Shown here one piece after another: positions 7,142-10,753 of a stretch of DNA of 10,753 nt; positions within the stretch are counted from its first letter, which is position 1; each line of letters opens with the position of its first letter. The stretch covers positions 1 to 10,753 of the forward strand of contig JAOZLO010000063.1 in NCBI GenBank assembly GCA_029934775.1. Direction: 5' to 3'. A model generated the notes under the pieces. It did not search any database and was not told the DNA's origin. It saw only the letters and a list, made by a program, of their open reading frames with translations. A program made the position numbers and the translations under genes. This DNA is from Desulfocapsaceae bacterium (GTDB lineage Bacteria; Desulfobacterota; Desulfobulbia; Desulfobulbales; Desulfocapsaceae).

Positions 7142-9406
7142 ATGCTTAGAAAAACATTGGAAAAAGCCCTCATCAGGGCCATAAGGGAAGCAAAGAATCA
7201 TAATCATGAGTATGTGACGGTTGAACATATGCTCTACGGGCTGTTACATGACGAACTCACCAGCTATATAATTACAGAATGCGGTGGCTCTACAGAGGTC
7301 CTGAAAGAGCGGCTGGAGAAGTTTTTTGTCATGGAAATTCCAAAACTATCTGCGACGGGAAGAGGAGAACCGGCTCAAACAATCGCTTTTAACCGTGTTC
7401 TGCAGCGTGCAGTGGCCCATGTACAGAGTTGTGGAAAACAGCAGGTAGACAGCGGCGATGTTCTCGTTTCTATTTTGTCAGAAGATGAATCCCATGCGGT
7501 CTATTTTCTTACATCCGTTGGTGTTGGTAAAATGGCGGTAATAAATTTCATCTCCCATGAATTACCGGCTGAGGGATTACAAAAAGAGCCACTTTCATCA
7601 CCTCCCAAAAATCCAAATGCACAGCCAGCCACCAACGACGCAAAAATACTTGAAGAATTCACCATCAACCTTGCCGAATATGCAGCTGAAGGAAAACTTG
7701 ACCCGCTCATAGGCCGAAACATGGAACTCAACCGGGTTATGCAGGTACTCTGCAGAAGAAAGAAAAACAATCCACTCCTGGTCGGAGAGCCAGGAGTGGG
7801 GAAAACTGCAATGGCCGAAGGATTGGCTCTGCGTATCCACGAAGATGGACTTGCCCGTACCGACAGCAAAAAACCGATTGTGCCGGATCTTCTGCGGGAC
7901 GTAGACATCCATCTGCTGGACATGGGCAGCCTTGTCGCCGGAACAAAGTACCGGGGTGATTTTGAAAAACGACTGAAAGGTGTGGTATCTGCTATTGAAA
8001 AAAAGAAAAATGCTATCCTGTTTATCGACGAAATGCACACCATTGTTGGTGCCGGTGCAACAAGTGGCGGATCAATGGATGCATCAAATCTACTTAAACC
8101 CGCTCTACAGGCTGGTATTCTTCGTTGTATCGGCTCTACAACCTATGAAGAATACAAAAATCAGATAGAAAAAGATCGAGCTCTTTCCCGGAGATTTCAG
8201 AAAATAGATATCGAAGAACCCTCGGTAAAAGATACCGGGTTAATCCTCAAAGGGCTGCAGAACCAATATGAAGAGCACCACAACGTCAAATATTCAAAAA
8301 ATGCGGTCAAGGCAATGGCCGAACTGTCTGACCGATATATCAATGAACGGTTTCTACCCGACAAAGCCATAGATGTAATGGATGAGGTTGGTTCCTTTTT
8401 CCGGCTTGAAGGGAGACAAGGATCCATGGTGAAAGTCAGTGACGTGGAAAGGGTAGTTTCAAAAATTGCCCGAATCCCTGCCAAAAGCGGCTCCAGCTCA
8501 GAAATTAGCGAACTGAAAGAACTTGCACCAAATCTTGCCTCTGTGGTTTTTGGCCAGACTGAAGCGATAAAAGCGGTCACTACCGCAGTGAAACGGTCAC
8601 GGGTTGGACTGGGTAACCCGGACTCCCCCACAGGGAGCTTTATCTTTGCAGGTCCTACAGGAGTAGGAAAAACAGAGGTTGCAAGACAGCTCGCCGAAAT
8701 ACTCACGATCCACTTTGAACGCTTTGATATGAGCGAATATATGGAAAAACACGCCGTGGCACGACTCATCGGGTCCCCCCCTGGATACGTCGGTTTCGAT
8801 CAGGGTGGACTGTTAACCGAGGCCATCCGGAAGCACCCGCATTCGGTGCTGCTCCTCGATGAAATTGAGAAAGCACACCCGGACATATTCTCAATCCTGC
8901 TTCAGGTTATGGATCATTCAACCTTGACTGACAATTCAGGGAGAAAAGCTGATTTTCGTAATGTTATCATAATCATGACAACCAATGCCGGTGCCAGAGA
9001 AATGACCACAAACAGTATCGGTTTTGTCACGGACAAAAAAGGCAAGGATCAGACTGCTATTAATAAACTGTTTGCCCCTGAATTCAGGAACAGACTGGAT
9101 GGAATCATCTCGTTCAGCTCCCTTGATAGCGAGGCAACAGAGAAGATCGTTGATAAATTAATAAAAGAGCTTGAAGAGCAACTTGCAGAAAAGCGGGTCT
9201 CAATAAAACTCACCAACGAAGCACGTAAATACCTTGCAAAAAAAGGTTACGACCCTGATTATGGGGCAAGACCACTGCGCCGACTCATAATACAGGAAAT
9301 AGGGGATACCCTCACAGAAGAAATTCTTTTTGGTGAACTTGTCCGAGGTGGTGAAGCAACAATCGGGGTCAGGAAGAAACAACTCATCTTCAAATACAAA
9401 AAATAG
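7142..9406 (+). CDS. clpA: ATP-dependent Clp protease ATP-binding subunit ClpA
   Basis: Hexameric AAA+ unfoldase that threads substrates into ClpP. At 754 residues it has the full ClpA layout. The N-domain at 1-140 is the ClpS docking site, followed by a flexible linker to about 165. D1 has Walker A GEPGVGKT (215-222), Walker B ILFIDE (292-297) and pore loop GTKYRG (267-272). D2 has Walker A GPTGVGKT (504-511), Walker B LLLDE (570-574), pore loop GSPPGYVGF (544-552), Arg finger near R651 (FRNRLD) and sensor 2 GAR (708-710). There is no coiled-coil M domain, which excludes ClpB and ClpC. The IGF tripeptide at 626-628 is the ClpP-docking loop (IGL in E. coli), so a ClpP partner is expected elsewhere in the genome. 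AAGGA lies 14 bases upstream of the ATG, slightly far. clpS precedes it and the next gene starts one base after its stop. Confidence 0.97.
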   Translation: MLRKTLEKALIRAIREAKNHNHEYVTVEHMLYGLLHDELTSYIITECGGSTEVLKERLEKFFVMEIPKLSATGRGEPAQTIAFNRVLQRAVAHVQSCGKQQVDSGDVLVSILSEDESHAVYFLTSVGVGKMAVINFISHELPAEGLQKEPLSSPPKNPNAQPATNDAKILEEFTINLAEYAAEGKLDPLIGRNMELNRVMQVLCRRKKNNPLLVGEPGVGKTAMAEGLALRIHEDGLARTDSKKPIVPDLLRDVDIHLLDMGSLVAGTKYRGDFEKRLKGVVSAIEKKKNAILFIDEMHTIVGAGATSGGSMDASNLLKPALQAGILRCIGSTTYEEYKNQIEKDRALSRRFQKIDIEEPSVKDTGLILKGLQNQYEEHHNVKYSKNAVKAMAELSDRYINERFLPDKAIDVMDEVGSFFRLEGRQGSMVKVSDVERVVSKIARIPAKSGSSSEISELKELAPNLASVVFGQTEAIKAVTTAVKRSRVGLGNPDSPTGSFIFAGPTGVGKTEVARQLAEILTIHFERFDMSEYMEKHAVARLIGSPPGYVGFDQGGLLTEAIRKHPHSVLLLDEIEKAHPDIFSILLQVMDHSTLTDNSGRKADFRNVIIIMTTNAGAREMTTNSIGFVTDKKGKDQTAINKLFAPEFRNRLDGIISFSSLDSEATEKIVDKLIKELEEQLAEKRVSIKLTNEARKYLAKKGYDPDYGARPLRRLIIQEIGDTLTEEILFGELVRGGEATIGVRKKQLIFKYKK

Positions 9407-9407
9407 A

Positions 9408-10355
9408 ATGGCCTCTGTAAAAAATAGTAAGGACAATCAATGGGTATTTTTAACTGGAAAAGAAATTTATCAATTTCTGCACAAAGTTAAAGGACGCCTG
9501 CAAGGCATAACAGTGTACGCCTTAGTGGGAAAAAGTGGAACCGGTAAAAGTTTTCGTGCAAAACTCCTCGCAGAAAAAATTGGGATCCCCTATGTGATTG
9601 ACGACGGATTGCTTATTCATGGTGAAACAATTCTTGCAGGGAGATCTGCCAAGCAGGAAAAACTCTATATAAGTGCAATCAAAACAGCCCTCTTTACAGA
9701 TCCAAAACAGAAACAGAAAGTAGTTAAAATTATCCGTAAGAAAAAAATCAAGAAGATTCTTCTTCTTGGAACATCAAACGGCATGGTCAACCGATTAGCA
9801 GAACGACTCGAATTACCTCCAATAAGTCAAATCATTCAAATAGAAGAAATAGCCAGTAAAAAAGACATTGAAGAGGCGATAAAATCTCGATCAGAAGAGG
9901 GAAAACACGTCATCCCCGTACCTGCAATTGAGGTAAGAAGAGATTATGCCCAGATACTCTCAGATTCCATCCGCATATTTTTCAAGGGTGAAAAACGTCA
10001 GGATGGCGTTAAAAAATCTCGTTTTTTTGAAAAATCAATTGTGCAGCCTGATTTTCAAAATGACAAAAAACCGGTTGGTAAGGTAACCATTTCTGAAGCA
10101 GCGCTTACGCAGATGATCTTCCACTGCATAGATGAATACGATGACGATGTCCATGTAAACAAAGTAAAAATCCAGGTAGGAAGATCTGGTTACAGCATGA
10201 ATTTATTAATAGCAGTTCCATACGGAAAAACTCTTACCAGCGATCTGGAAAAACTCAGAAAGTATATTCAGGATACCATCCAGAGATATACTGGAATCAT
10301 AATTGAGATGGTGGAAATATCTGTAGATAAAATATCAGATAGACCAAAGAAATAA
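9408..10355 (+). CDS. P-loop ATPase fused to an Asp23/Gls24-like domain
   Basis: This 315-residue protein has two parts. The N-terminal part has a Walker A motif GKSGTGKS (41-48) after the strand VYALV, then a paired acidic YVIDDGLLIHGE (62-73) and a strand KKILLLGTSNG (115-125). I see no textbook Walker B, although D65/D66 could serve. The C-terminal part (about 223-308, from GKVTISEAAL to VEISVDKI) has the strand-helix pattern of the Asp23/Gls24 family, known from Gram-positive envelope-stress proteins. A lysine/arginine-rich linker separates them. The ATG at 9408 is one base after the clpA stop; a GTG at 9330 would add 26 residues inside clpA and is less likely. No Shine-Dalgarno is evident, suggesting coupling to clpA. 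The cellular role is unknown; nucleotide binding is well supported, and the Asp23 assignment moderately. Confidence 0.8.
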   Translation: MASVKNSKDNQWVFLTGKEIYQFLHKVKGRLQGITVYALVGKSGTGKSFRAKLLAEKIGIPYVIDDGLLIHGETILAGRSAKQEKLYISAIKTALFTDPKQKQKVVKIIRKKKIKKILLLGTSNGMVNRLAERLELPPISQIIQIEEIASKKDIEEAIKSRSEEGKHVIPVPAIEVRRDYAQILSDSIRIFFKGEKRQDGVKKSRFFEKSIVQPDFQNDKKPVGKVTISEAALTQMIFHCIDEYDDDVHVNKVKIQVGRSGYSMNLLIAVPYGKTLTSDLEKLRKYIQDTIQRYTGIIIEMVEISVDKISDRPKK

Positions 10356-10366
10356 GGAGAGAGTGC

Positions 10367-10705
10367 ATGACTGACTGTTTGTTCTGTAAAATCGTCGCAG
10401 GTGAAATCCCTGCAGAGAAACTGTACGAAGACGATGATGTACTGGCATTTTGGGATATTGCGCCGCAAGCCCCTAAACACTTTCTTGTAATTCCCAAAAA
10501 ACATATTACCAGCCCTGCCGATGTGGATGCAGCGGACGAAAAACTCATTGGTAAACTCATGCGCACGGGCTCCAGAATTGCTGCAGAAAATGGCATTGGT
10601 GACGGCTTCAGGGTTATTTTCAATAACGGTGCAAAAGCAGGCCAGGTTGTTTTCCACATCCATATGCACGTCCTTGGCGGCAAAGACAGACCCTGGCCAC
10701 TTTAG
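10367..10705 (+). CDS. hinT: HIT-family (histidine triad) purine nucleotide phosphoramidase, HinT-like
   Basis: HinT-type proteins are small cytosolic dimers that hydrolyse adenosine phosphoramidates and acyl/aminoacyl-AMP. The 112-residue length is typical. The catalytic triad HIHMHVLGG is at 97-105 (H97, H99, H101), preceded by the conserved AGQ (91-93). The N-terminus CLFCKIVAGEIPA (4-16) carries the C-x-x-C seen in many bacterial members, C4 and C7, which may bind zinc. VIPKKHI (41-47) and FNNGAKAGQ are further family motifs. A strong AAGGAG Shine-Dalgarno at 10354-10359 overlaps the previous stop and sits 7 bases before the ATG, which settles the start. It is the last gene of the clpS-clpA cluster seen here. 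I see no truncation or missing residue. Confidence 0.95.
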   Translation: MTDCLFCKIVAGEIPAEKLYEDDDVLAFWDIAPQAPKHFLVIPKKHITSPADVDAADEKLIGKLMRTGSRIAAENGIGDGFRVIFNNGAKAGQVVFHIHMHVLGGKDRPWPL

Positions 10706-10723
10706 ATATTATGGTTGTGAGTT

Positions 10724-10753
10724 AAAAAAAAGACCTGCCATCCTTGCAACGTG
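10724..10753. terminator. Left half of a probable terminator hairpin, cut by the window end
   Basis: Eight A's (10724-10731) are followed by GACCTGCCA (10732-10740), an 11-base potential loop, and then TG at the very end. If the sequence continues GCAGGTC plus a T-run, this is a bidirectional intrinsic terminator closing the hinT transcript. Only the left arm is visible, so the call depends on sequence outside the window. Confidence 0.35.

Noticed and set aside
7501..8043. Minus-strand open frame of 180 codons
   Set aside because: Antisense to the clpA linker and D1 region; its composition simply mirrors the clpA codons.
8197..8769. Minus-strand open frame of 190 codons
   Set aside because: Antisense to clpA D1/D2; no motifs, and clpA is certain on the other strand.
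9330..9407. GTG start giving a 26-residue N-terminal extension of the P-loop/Asp23 protein
   Set aside because: It would lie inside the clpA coding sequence, and the extension is polar and low-complexity. The ATG at 9408, one base after the clpA stop, is the simpler start.

Overview
The window looks like an ordinary chromosomal segment of a moderate-GC Gram-negative bacterium. My best guess is Desulfobacterota (former Deltaproteobacteria, perhaps near the Desulfobulbales). This rests on the style of several proteins (long HolA with an insert, SEC-C methionine aminopeptidase, P-loop/Asp23 fusion, ClpS-ClpA pair) and on degenerate heptamer repeats between genes. It is inference from memory; no search was run.

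Layout. Positions 1-1020 (+) hold a PdxA-family dehydrogenase whose 5' end lies outside the window; its motifs fit the PdxA2 branch better than classical PdxA. A short convergent gap with a heptamer-repeat array and a small hairpin separates it from a type I methionine aminopeptidase with an N-terminal SEC-C zinc motif (1186-2187, -). A 389-base divergent gap follows. Next, on +, is an 815-residue exported protein of unknown function with a C-terminal His/Cys domain that resembles a clan CD (caspase-like) peptidase (2577-5024). Nine bases later comes an unusually long DNA polymerase III delta subunit, holA (5034-6428).

A 288-base gap at 6429-6716 contains repeat blocks in inverted arrangement and a five-unit heptamer array just ahead of clpS. 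Then comes a compact + strand cluster: clpS (6717-7031), a 110-base spacer with a possible hairpin, clpA (7142-9406), a P-loop/Asp23 fusion protein (9408-10355, one base after clpA) and a HIT-family nucleotide hydrolase (10367-10705). The last bases look like the left half of a terminator hairpin cut by the window edge.

How the genes work together. ClpS and ClpA form the N-degron adaptor and unfoldase pair that feeds ClpP (clpP is not in the window), and the aminopeptidase also acts on protein N-termini, although it is transcribed separately. HolA loads the replication clamp. The P-loop/Asp23 protein and the HIT protein are linked to clpA by very short spacing, so co-transcription is likely, but a shared function is not shown. 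I see no RNA genes, CRISPR arrays, insertion sequences or phage genes. The least explained parts are the His/Cys protein, the P-loop/Asp23 fusion and the period-7 intergenic repeats.
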